A stretch of DNA of 31,953 bases from an uncultured Verrucomicrobiota bacterium (GTDB lineage: Bacteria > Verrucomicrobiota > Kiritimatiellia > RFP12 > UBA1067): assembly GCA_937901395.1 (NCBI GenBank), contig CALCDB010000047.1, positions 1 to 31,953 on the forward strand, in the 5' to 3' direction. Made by a program: the position numbers and the translations under genes. Below are positions 1 through 6,602 of the stretch, in pieces. The number at the start of each line of letters is the position of its first letter. Position 1 is the first letter of the stretch. The notes beneath the pieces were generated by a model. It was not told the origin of the DNA and did not search any database. It saw nothing but the letters and a program-made list of their open reading frames with translations.

Positions 1-961
1 GCATGGACTTAACCATGTGCTGAATCCAGGCAAAATCGCCATTAGACGCAGGCGGCGTTCCCCAAAGATTGCGCCCATAGGGGTCATCCGCCCATTTCGC
101 CGCGCCCCAGTTGTCGAGCGAAAACGGAGGATTGGCGATGACGCAGTCGAAAGTGGCCAGACCTCCACCTTGAAGAATCTTCGGATTCCCGAGCGTGTCG
201 CCTTGCATAATTTGGAAATCAGTCGCTCCATGCAAGAAAAGATTCATCTTCGCAATCGCCGCGTTCATCGGGTTTTGCTCTTGTCCAAAGATGAGCCCGT
301 AACTGAGCTTGGAATTTTGAATATGACGAATTGCCTCAATCAACATTCCCCCAGATCCACAGGCTGGATCATAAACCTTTTCGCCAGGCTTTGGATCGAG
401 AATGCGCACCAAAAGCTTCACTACTGCGCGCGGAGTATAGAACTCGCCGGCCTTGGCCTTAGACTCGTCGGCAAACTCCTTCAACAATATCTCGTACGCA
501 TCGCCCATAAGGTCGGCGGGATAATCGTTGTTGCCGAGCTTACGCTGCGAAAGATGCTCAATTAAATTGCGAAAACGCTCATCGCTGATAATCGTCTTGT
601 CGGTGAAGTTAGCGGTGGAAAACGCACTTAATACTCCGTAAAGCGTTTCGGGATTAGCCTGCTCAATGAGCCGCAATGCCTCGACAATGGCCGAGCCCAA
701 ATTCTCGTCACGTTGCCGAATATCCTGCCAATGACATCCTTCGGGAATTACGAAACGGTGTTGCTCGGGAAGTCGCGCATACTCCTCGTCGCCTCCGGAT
801 TCTTCGAGCGACGACGCATATTCCTCGTCCCATGTGTCGCTTAATCGCTTGTAGTAAAGGAGCGGAGTAAGATAGTCCTTAAAGCTTTCGTGCCCTACCG
901 GCCCGCGCAAATAATCGCAAGCCCTGTAAATGAAGGAATAAAGCTCTTGCGCATCCTTCAT
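1..961 (-). CDS. hsdM: Type I restriction-modification methylase subunit HsdM (partial, C-terminus beyond window)
   Basis: N6-adenine DNA methyltransferase subunit of a type I R-M system. It protects host target sites and forms part of the restriction complex. The first 320 codons are visible and the frame is still open at the left edge. An N-terminal helical domain (1-150) is followed by GEFYTPR (172-178). The SAM-binding motif DPACGSGGM lies at 198-206 and the catalytic motif NPPF at 277-280, so the active site looks intact. The ATG at 959-961 overlaps the upstream stop as ATGA, which suggests translational coupling to the methylase-specificity fusion. HsdR would be expected further along the same strand outside the window. 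The family call is very secure; activity is inferred from motifs. Confidence 0.93.
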   Translation of the reverse strand, partial: MKDAQELYSFIYRACDYLRGPVGHESFKDYLTPLLYYKRLSDTWDEEYASSLEESGGDEEYARLPEQHRFVIPEGCHWQDIRQRDENLGSAIVEALRLIEQANPETLYGVLSAFSTANFTDKTIISDERFRNLIEHLSQRKLGNNDYPADLMGDAYEILLKEFADESKAKAGEFYTPRAVVKLLVRILDPKPGEKVYDPACGSGGMLIEAIRHIQNSKLSYGLIFGQEQNPMNAAIAKMNLFLHGATDFQIMQGDTLGNPKILQGGGLATFDCVIANPPFSLDNWGAAKWADDPYGRNLWGTPPASNGDFAWIQHMVKSM

Positions 962-2691
962 TTATACACCTCCATCAGTTCGCGACCAAGCTTTTCCATT
1001 TCAATCCGCAGTTCCCGCATTCGATTGAATTTCGCTTTATACTCGTTGGCAATTTCAATTTGTCGCTCCATCGGCGGCAATGGCAATCGCAAATCAACGA
1101 GACTTTTCACCGAAATCGACTTGATGGACGAACCGACTGCTATTGACGAGATCACGCTCCGCCCATCATCACTCTCGAAAAACGCCTTCAAATACCAAGG
1201 ATCAACGCGCTCGCGATCAAGCCGACACACAAAGAGATTCGAACTCGGCACAACCGGCTTGTCAAAGGAACCGTCAAAAACCGCGATTTTGGAATTTATG
1301 CCTGTACGCATCAGCAAAACATCACCCGCCTCCAAAACCGGAGCATTCTTCGGCAATTCTCGCATCTCCGCCAACGCTGATGAGATTATTCCGCTATCAA
1401 TGTTGCCCGGCGAAAGATAGTAACACGCTCCATTGCCAGTAGCCACCAAATCGTCCATATCCTTTGATCCAATTACCGCGCCACGTTCCACAGTCTTGAG
1501 AATGTCGCCAAAACGCACGGCATTTTCAAATCGTGGCAGAATTGCCTTTTCAAAATAACGAGTGGCGTTAAAATCATAACCGTCAAGCCGAATTTCAGTA
1601 CAAGAAATCTCCTTGCGGTACAACTTATTCCAATTATCGTCAGTGCGAAATCCATATGCGGCATTAACAATGCAGTCAATCGTATCGCCTGAAAGAGTGC
1701 TAAAGCGACGTCCCTTTTCTCCAAGACGAGAAGCATCAATCATCGTAACGCGTTCACGTTTTTCCTTTTTGGAGAACACTAGCAACGAAACGGAGACTTG
1801 CGTCCGTTCCAGTATGCGATCTGGCAACGAAATGACGCAATCAAGATAGCCACTGTTCAGTAGATACTCACGCGCGGCCGCCATTCCCGACATCTGATTA
1901 AAAAGCGCTCCATTCGGCAGAAGCATAACCGCCCTTCCAGACTCCTTCATCGCCGCCACAGTAGCGAGCGCAAACAACAATTCGCTTCGACACCCAACAC
2001 TAACATTTTGGAACGCGCCAGGCAACATACGCTGAAACTCTTCCCAGCGAAAACTACGATCCATGCGCAAGCCAAACGGAGGAAAGCAAAAAACCTTATC
2101 GTACTTCCACATATGATCGGCAATAAAGTCAAATGCTGATTGTAGATAAACGCCAACGCGCTTTTTAAAAGGCGCAACAACCATTTCCGTAAAGCCAACA
2201 TTCTGCGGATTGATATCGACCGCTTCTCCATTTAATTCTCCATCTTCCTCCAATGCTTGCGCCAAAACGGCTCCGTGCCCACATGCAACATCAACCATCA
2301 CTCCGCCAGGCTCGGCAGAAAGCAACTTAGTGATTAACGGAACTATGGAAGACGGAACATTAATATTAGCAAGATTGACATGGTTGGCGAACTCGCGAAT
2401 CGCATCCTTGCACTCAGTTTTTGAATAACGATTTTGCAAACGTGACACCAAATTCCAATGTGGTACGACATCGCGCATAAGATCTGCCCGCAGACCAATT
2501 GAGCAATCAAGGCCGTTCAGAAAATCAAGCAACTCCACTTCATTGGCAATAAATCGTTTATCATCTATTTTATAAAGAACGAAAGCTATTTCGGCACCCA
2601 CGTACGACATTTCATCAGCTTGCAACGACATCCCACGTAGCAACATCGCTACTTCATGTATGAACTTTGAACCAGATTTTTCGACTTTCAT
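958..2691 (-). CDS. Fused N6-methylase-like / type I specificity (HsdM-HsdS) protein with degenerate catalytic motif
   Basis: A 577-residue protein. A short N-terminal helical part (1-125) precedes a Rossmann-type methyltransferase domain, with the SAM motif VDVACGHGAVL at 133-143 and a region II acidic residue near D159. The catalytic position, normally NPPF/Y, reads FPPF at 203-206, so the Asn that contacts the flipped adenine is a Phe. After about 390 comes a single HsdS-like target recognition domain that ends in a conserved LRLPLPPMERQIEIA stretch and a helical tail, i.e. half of a normal two-TRD HsdS. It is the first gene of the R-M operon, has its own promoter, and overlaps hsdM by 4 bases. 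It probably supplies DNA specificity and a catalytically dead M-like half to a complex with HsdM. The domain calls are solid; the inactivity is inferred. Confidence 0.82.
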   Translation of the reverse strand: MKVEKSGSKFIHEVAMLLRGMSLQADEMSYVGAEIAFVLYKIDDKRFIANEVELLDFLNGLDCSIGLRADLMRDVVPHWNLVSRLQNRYSKTECKDAIREFANHVNLANINVPSSIVPLITKLLSAEPGGVMVDVACGHGAVLAQALEEDGELNGEAVDINPQNVGFTEMVVAPFKKRVGVYLQSAFDFIADHMWKYDKVFCFPPFGLRMDRSFRWEEFQRMLPGAFQNVSVGCRSELLFALATVAAMKESGRAVMLLPNGALFNQMSGMAAAREYLLNSGYLDCVISLPDRILERTQVSVSLLVFSKKEKRERVTMIDASRLGEKGRRFSTLSGDTIDCIVNAAYGFRTDDNWNKLYRKEISCTEIRLDGYDFNATRYFEKAILPRFENAVRFGDILKTVERGAVIGSKDMDDLVATGNGACYYLSPGNIDSGIISSALAEMRELPKNAPVLEAGDVLLMRTGINSKIAVFDGSFDKPVVPSSNLFVCRLDRERVDPWYLKAFFESDDGRSVISSIAVGSSIKSISVKSLVDLRLPLPPMERQIEIANEYKAKFNRMRELRIEMEKLGRELMEVYK

Positions 2692-2718
2692 CTTAATACT
2701 CTTTCAAACACAGCGCAT

Positions 2719-2748
2719 ATTGTAGCAAAAACATTCTCAACTTGTCAA
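2719..2748 (-). promoter_or_regulatory. Sigma70-type promoter of the R-M operon
   Basis: Read on the minus strand, -35 TTGACA (2743-2748), an 18-base spacer and -10 TACAAT (2719-2724) make a near-consensus promoter. The expected transcript start is near 2712, about 20 bases before the ATG at 2691. It has the best -35 box in the window. Confidence 0.8.
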
Positions 2749-2766
2749 TGGTTATTTGCAACCATT
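2747..2766. promoter_or_regulatory. Perfect palindrome over the -35 edge, candidate operator
   Basis: AATGGTT (2747-2753), a 6-base gap and AACCATT (2760-2766) form a perfect inverted repeat. Its first two bases lie inside the -35 box of the R-M promoter. A dimeric repressor bound here would block RNA polymerase. No regulator gene is adjacent inside the window, so the ligand protein is unknown. Confidence 0.5.
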
Positions 2767-3018
2767 TTAAGTGTTGCTATTATTCACAGCTTTTATAACT
2801 TATATACTCTCCTCATGGAGAACACAAGCCATTTCAAATCAACCAGGGACACACTCGCAAATTCTCCTACACGGCTATCTCTAAAAAATGCAACGAAGCC
2901 GCATATCTCATAACCCAATTTCGCGCGTATGTGAGAGTTTAATTACGAAAGTGGGAAATATTGATAAAACACGCGCATATATGCTATAAATATGCAAATA
3001 AGCCATCTCAAATTCGCA

Positions 3019-3081
3019 CTCAATTTCGCAATCGTTTCGCAAACACTGCGAAATGAATGCGAAACCAAATGCGAAATTGAG
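3019..3081. repeat. Nested inverted repeat built from TGCGAAA units
   Basis: CTCAATTTCGCA (3019-3030) pairs perfectly with TGCGAAATTGAG (3070-3081). Inside it, GTTTCGCA (3034-3041) pairs perfectly with TGCGAAAC (3058-3065). A further TGCGAAAT sits near the centre (3047-3054). There are thus five copies of the same heptamer core, in both orientations, within 63 bases. It could be a long hairpin RNA or DNA, or a cluster of protein-binding sites. There is no T-run beside it, so it is not a plain terminator. Confidence 0.7.
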
Positions 3082-3212
3082 AGGAGATATTTAGGCATAA
3101 AGCCAAATATTACCGCCAAAACCATCAAATTTCATAATTCGCGCCTTAAACTCTCGCCCGCACACAAAATCGTGTCCATATCGCCTCTTCAACCTCTTCA
3201 AGCCACTTTTAC

Positions 3213-3242
3213 AACCCCTCTAAGCCCACACGCCAACCTCTC
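3213..3242. repeat. Direct repeat leader, copy 1
   Basis: A 30-base sequence beginning AACCCCTCTAAGCCC. It matches the second copy at 3478-3507 at 28 of 30 positions. The 22-bp tandem array begins immediately after it. Because this leader is duplicated together with a following array, the leader plus array looks like one module. Confidence 0.8.
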
Positions 3243-3244
3243 TA

Positions 3245-3436
3245 TATGGGGCAATTTGTGTACGCCTATGGGGCAATTAATGTACCTAAGTCGGGCATTT
3301 CGTGTACGCCTATGGGGCAATTTGTGTACGCCTATCAATTCAGCAGGGTGTCTATATCAGTAAGGAAACTACATTATATCCAAAAAGCAATCTATCAATA
3401 TCCAAAAAACAATCTGTCAATATCTCCACGTTCATC
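3245..3436. repeat. Degenerate 22-bp tandem repeat array A
   Basis: Unit boundaries, marked by TGT or a one-base variant, fall at 3259, 3281, 3303, 3325, 3349, 3371, 3393 and 3415. Spacing is 22 bases throughout except one 24-base step. The first units read TGTACGCCTAT followed by GGGGCAATT and two variable bases. The later ones (3371-3436) drift to an AATATCC-AAAAA-CAATC form but keep the phase. The units touch one another with no unique spacers, which argues against CRISPR. The pattern of contiguous short related repeats resembles protein-binding repeats at the ends of some IS21-family elements. That comparison is from general knowledge; no transposase gene is present. Confidence 0.75.
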
Positions 3437-3477
3437 TCTCCAATCGAAGTAAATCCTGTTAATCCTGTCAAAATCTT

Positions 3478-3507
3478 AACCCCTCTAAGCCCTCATGCCA
3501 ACCTCTC
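3478..3507. repeat. Direct repeat leader, copy 2
   Basis: Second copy of the 30-base leader, differing from 3213-3242 at two positions. The first TGT of array B follows 18 bases downstream, against 16 bases from leader to TGT in copy 1, so the module layout is conserved. Confidence 0.8.
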
Positions 3508-3525
3508 GGGGTTGCCGACCCAAAG

Positions 3526-3613
3526 TGTCCCTATAGTAAGGCCGATATGTCGGTATCAAAAAGCCCAAGTGTCCCTATAGTGAGCCCAATGTGTCGGTAT
3601 TGCTTTCCCCTTC
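3526..3613. repeat. Degenerate 22-bp tandem repeat array B
   Basis: Units start with TGTC at 3526, 3548, 3570 and 3592, exactly 22 bases apart. Two subtypes alternate: TGTCCCTATAGT (units 1 and 3) and TGTCGGTAT (units 2 and 4). The downstream half carries AAGCCC or GGCC plus AAT-like bases. Array B shares the period, the TGT start, the TAT core and the orientation of array A, but not its exact sequence. It therefore appears to be a diverged sister array behind the same leader. Confidence 0.72.
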
Positions 3614-3651
3614 CAAATCACCGCAAGGGGTTTTAGGCCAAGTATGGAGCA

Positions 3652-3683
3652 TTAGGTATGAAGGGCGCAAAATATGATATACT
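3652..3683 (+). promoter_or_regulatory. Possible promoter of the SpoIIE-type phosphatase gene
   Basis: TATGATATACT (3673-3683) offers a good -10 box about 25 bases before the ATG at 3708. The only nearby -35 candidate, TTAGGT (3652-3657), has poor spacing of 15 or 20 bases depending on which -10 is chosen. No clear Shine-Dalgarno precedes the ATG. Confidence 0.35.
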
Positions 3684-3707
3684 ACTCCGTCGTCGGACTT
3701 TTCAAAT

Positions 3708-5429
3708 ATGAAAATGAAAAAAGAACTTAAGAAGGAACTGCTGCTCGCGGGTGTGCTCGCGACGGTTTACATCGTAATGCTCTCGTTCGTCTGGATCGTG
3801 CAGACGAAGTCGGCGGAAACGCGGCTTGATCGTCTCATGGAATCGTGCATCGCATCGGCCATAGATAGCGTGGACTACAACGTCGAGCCAGAGGCATTGC
3901 GCGTGGCGAGAATCCTCGTGGGCGAATGGGGATCGTCGGATGTCGCCGCGAAAGCCGACCTCAATGCCGCGCTCGAGCGCTATGATTGCGAAGAGATCAA
4001 CATCGTCGGTCCAAGCAACATCATCGTCGCTGCGGCAAATCCAATCTACATCGGCTTCGACATGGCGTCCGGCCCCTACACCGCGGAGTTCAATGCGCTC
4101 AATTCCGGAGAACGCTCGCACGTCACCCAGCGTTTTCGAAAGAGCAAATGCGGGCGCTCGCAGTCGAAGGGCGGGCTTGGTCTGTGGCTGAAGTACGTTG
4201 GTCTGCCGTTTCCGCATGGCGGCTACATTCAGGTCGGCGATTCGTACCGCGACTTCCGCGTGCGCTTCCGGCGCGAGTTGGAGAACCTGATGGAGAACAC
4301 CAACGCCGGCGCGAACGGCCACTACCTGCTGGTCGATCGCGAAAACGGCACGATCCTCTCGGGCTTCAAACCAGAATGGGCGGATCGTCCGCTGACTGAT
4401 TCGGGAGTCGACGCAAAGACGTTCGCAAACGACGAGACGATGATGCGGATGGCGGTGTTCGGCGTCGATTCGTACGTGCGCAGAGTGCGCCTTGTTTTCG
4501 CCGAGATGGATGTCTACGTCGTCATCCCAGTCTCCGATATCATGGCGGAACGCAACATCTCGGTTATCGCGGCGGCAATCGCGCTCGGCATCGTGCTACT
4601 CGTGGGCGGGCTACTCTTCGGCAAGGTGCTGCGTCAGCACGAGCGCATCGAAGCTTTCCATGCGCGCGAGACCGAACGCATCGAGAAAGACATGGCGATG
4701 GCCAAGGCGATTCAGACGAATGCCATACCTTCTCGCTTCCCGCCATATCCCAACCTCTCGAGGAAAATCGACCTCTACGCGCGAATGATTACGGCGAGGG
4801 AAGTCGGCGGCGACTTCTACGACTTCTATTTCGTGGCGCCCAACAAACTCGCGCTCGTCATTGCCGACGTATCCGGCAAAGGCATCCCCGCCGCGCTCTT
4901 TATGATGCGGGCGAAGGCGACCATCCAAAGCTATCTCAAAGCAGGGCTGAGCATCGTCGAGGCGATTGAGAAGACGAATCACCGATTGGCGACGGGCAAC
5001 GACGCGAATATGTTCGTTACGGCGTGGATCGGTTGCGTGGATCTGGCGACGGGGGTAATGGAGTACGTGAACGCCGGACACAATCCGCCACTCTTTCTGC
5101 GTGCGAACGGTTCGGTCGAATACCTCCAGGCGAAAAGCGGTCTGCCGCTCGCCGCGATGGATGGCGCACGTTACAACCGACAGACCCTGACGCTCGATTC
5201 CAGCGACGGTCTGATGCTCTACACGGACGGCGTAACCGAAGCAACCAACCCCACCGAGGCGCTCTACGGCGAAAAGCGACTGTTGAAGACAATGGATGCT
5301 CTGCTCGCCGGTCATGACGCGATGGCGCTCACCAATGGCGTGCTCGATGATGTGAACGTCTTCGCCGATGGTTCCGAACAAGCCGACGATATCACGATTC
5401 TCTGTTTCAGACTGCTGGCGAAAGAATAA
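3708..5429 (+). CDS. Membrane-anchored SpoIIE/RsbU-type PP2C protein phosphatase
   Basis: A 573-residue Ser/Thr phosphatase of the SpoIIE class. These enzymes typically dephosphorylate anti-sigma-factor antagonists in partner-switching cascades. Membrane helix 1 (about 11-32) and helix 2 (about 283-304) flank a roughly 250-residue extracytoplasmic sensor region. A linker helix (305-335) leads to the catalytic domain (about 336-570). Metal-binding and core motifs are all present: GGDFYDF (367-373), DVSGKGIPAALF (387-398), NAGHNPP (455-461), YTDGVTEA (505-512) and DDIT (560-563). The phosphatase therefore looks active. No anti-sigma or STAS gene lies beside it. The ABC operon downstream has its own promoter, so a shared role is not established. 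The signal sensed is unknown. Confidence 0.9.
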   Translation: MKMKKELKKELLLAGVLATVYIVMLSFVWIVQTKSAETRLDRLMESCIASAIDSVDYNVEPEALRVARILVGEWGSSDVAAKADLNAALERYDCEEINIVGPSNIIVAAANPIYIGFDMASGPYTAEFNALNSGERSHVTQRFRKSKCGRSQSKGGLGLWLKYVGLPFPHGGYIQVGDSYRDFRVRFRRELENLMENTNAGANGHYLLVDRENGTILSGFKPEWADRPLTDSGVDAKTFANDETMMRMAVFGVDSYVRRVRLVFAEMDVYVVIPVSDIMAERNISVIAAAIALGIVLLVGGLLFGKVLRQHERIEAFHARETERIEKDMAMAKAIQTNAIPSRFPPYPNLSRKIDLYARMITAREVGGDFYDFYFVAPNKLALVIADVSGKGIPAALFMMRAKATIQSYLKAGLSIVEAIEKTNHRLATGNDANMFVTAWIGCVDLATGVMEYVNAGHNPPLFLRANGSVEYLQAKSGLPLAAMDGARYNRQTLTLDSSDGLMLYTDGVTEATNPTEALYGEKRLLKTMDALLAGHDAMALTNGVLDDVNVFADGSEQADDITILCFRLLAKE

Positions 5430-5473
5430 TGGCAATGCCAGACATTGAAGGATTGGACAACCGAGATGCCATG

Positions 5474-5503
5474 TTGCATCAATGCCAAACGATTTGATAC
5501 AAT
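5474..5503 (+). promoter_or_regulatory. Promoter of the yhiI-rbbA-yhhJ operon
   Basis: -35 TTGCAT (5474-5479), an 18-base spacer and -10 TACAAT (5498-5503). A strong Shine-Dalgarno GAGGAG (5514-5519) sits 8 bases before the ATG at 5528. The 98-base gap also holds the small palindrome TGGCAATGCCA (5431-5441), just after the phosphatase stop. Confidence 0.65.
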
Positions 5504-5527
5504 ATCCACCCTTGAGGAGAAAATATA

Positions 5528-6586
5528 ATGAAACAAAGAATCGGATTATGGTGCGTAATCATCGCAGTAACCTGTGGAGCGTTCTATCTCTACAATGTCA
5601 TCGCCAATCGCAAGCCCTACGATCCCGATAAGTTCGTAGCTGGCAATGGACGACTCGAGGCCACCGAGGTAACGATCTCGGCCAAGCTCGGCGGGCGCAT
5701 TGAAAAGATCTATATCGAAGAGGGCGATCTCGTAAGCAATGGACAAAAGTTGGTGGAGATTCAGACGGACGAGCTTCGCGCCGATTTGATGAAGGCCAAG
5801 GCGGCGCTCGCCGAAGCGGAGGCGGCGGTGAAGGAGGCGGAAATTACGATCTCCATCAAGCAAGCCGAGATGGAAGCAGCCAAGAGCGCCATCGCCGAAA
5901 AGAGTTCCTTGCTGCGCGGCGCCGAAAACAAGCTGCGTCGCTACAAGGCCACGCAGGCGGGGGCGATTCCCGTAACCGATATCGAAGACGCCGAAACCGC
6001 GATTCAGATGTATAAGGCGCAGTTGGTATCCACCGAAGCGAAAGCCAAGCGCGCCGAAGTAGAAGTAGAATCAGCCAAGAGCCGCCTTGATGTAGTCAAG
6101 GCGAATGTCGTTATGCAAAAGGCCACGATCGCCCGCATCGAAGTGGATATCAAGGATTCCACCATCATCGCAATGCATGATGGACGAATCCAATACCGCA
6201 TCGCGCAACTTGGCGAGATGGTAGGCGCTGGCGCGGGAATCCTCAATCTCGTGGATCTCACCGACGTGTACATGACGTTCTTCATACCCGAAAAGCTCGT
6301 TGGCCGCATCGCGCAGGGAGCGGATTGCCGCATCGTGCTCGATTCCCTCAAGGAGTGGCCAATCCCCGCGAAGATTTCATACGTATCGAGCATCGCGCAG
6401 TTCACGCCAAAGACGGTGGAAACCGAGGTGGAACGCGAGAAGCTGATGTTCCGCGTGCGCGCGCGTATCCCCGCGAATCTCCTGAAGCAGCATATCGAAT
6501 ATGCCCGCACGGGGCTACCTGGCGTAGCGTATGTGAAGCTCGACCCCGATGCCGAATGGCCCGACTTCCTCAAGATCAAGCAATAA
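5528..6586 (+). CDS. yhiI: HlyD-family periplasmic adaptor (membrane fusion protein), YhiI-like
   Basis: Adaptor subunit linking an inner-membrane ABC exporter to the periplasm or outer membrane. An N-terminal anchor helix spans 7-23. A biotinyl-lipoyl half-domain (about 40-78, with GRLEATEVTISAKLGGRI) is followed by a long Ala/Lys/Glu-rich coiled-coil hairpin (about 85-206). The second lipoyl half is at 207-245 and a beta-barrel domain follows, with the family-typical VDLTDVYMTFF and IAQFTPKTVET segments. Length (352) and these segments match E. coli YhiI closely as I remember it. It is first in a three-gene operon with rbbA and yhhJ homologues. The exported substrate is unknown. Confidence 0.88.
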   Translation: MKQRIGLWCVIIAVTCGAFYLYNVIANRKPYDPDKFVAGNGRLEATEVTISAKLGGRIEKIYIEEGDLVSNGQKLVEIQTDELRADLMKAKAALAEAEAAVKEAEITISIKQAEMEAAKSAIAEKSSLLRGAENKLRRYKATQAGAIPVTDIEDAETAIQMYKAQLVSTEAKAKRAEVEVESAKSRLDVVKANVVMQKATIARIEVDIKDSTIIAMHDGRIQYRIAQLGEMVGAGAGILNLVDLTDVYMTFFIPEKLVGRIAQGADCRIVLDSLKEWPIPAKISYVSSIAQFTPKTVETEVEREKLMFRVRARIPANLLKQHIEYARTGLPGVAYVKLDPDAEWPDFLKIKQ

Positions 6587-6602
6587 GCGCTTGCGTTTCG
6601 TC

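Larger units (their letters stand above)
2767..3707. other. Gene-poor spacer with repeats between R-M locus and phosphatase gene
   Basis: About 940 bases without a convincing gene on either strand. The short open frames here lack ribosome binding sites and recognisable protein features. The stretch is visibly more AT-rich than the flanking genes. It holds a nested TGCGAAA inverted repeat, a duplicated 30-bp leader, degenerate 22-bp tandem repeats in two blocks, and the motif AATCCTGTTAATCCTGTC at 3452-3469. It may be a scar of mobile DNA at the border of the R-M island. Confidence 0.6.

Noticed and set aside
2815..2913. Small plus-strand frame starting at ATG 2815 (about 32 codons)
   Set aside because: No Shine-Dalgarno, no hydrophobic or conserved pattern, and a weak upstream promoter match; not enough to call a gene.
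3452..3473. AATCCTGTTAATCCTGTC direct repeat as a binding site
   Set aside because: I recall this word as a recurrent intergenic sequence in diverse bacterial genomes, with no known role; kept only as a note in the spacer entry.
2992..3580. Overlapping short frames through the repeat region
   Set aside because: Their products simply translate the 22-bp repeats in several frames, with no coding signature.
3245..3613. Possible CRISPR array
   Set aside because: The 22-bp units abut directly with no unique spacers of constant length, and no cas genes are present.
4611..5435. Long minus-strand open frame opposite the phosphatase catalytic domain
   Set aside because: The sense strand carries all PP2C motifs; the antisense product is Arg/His-rich with no recognisable domain.
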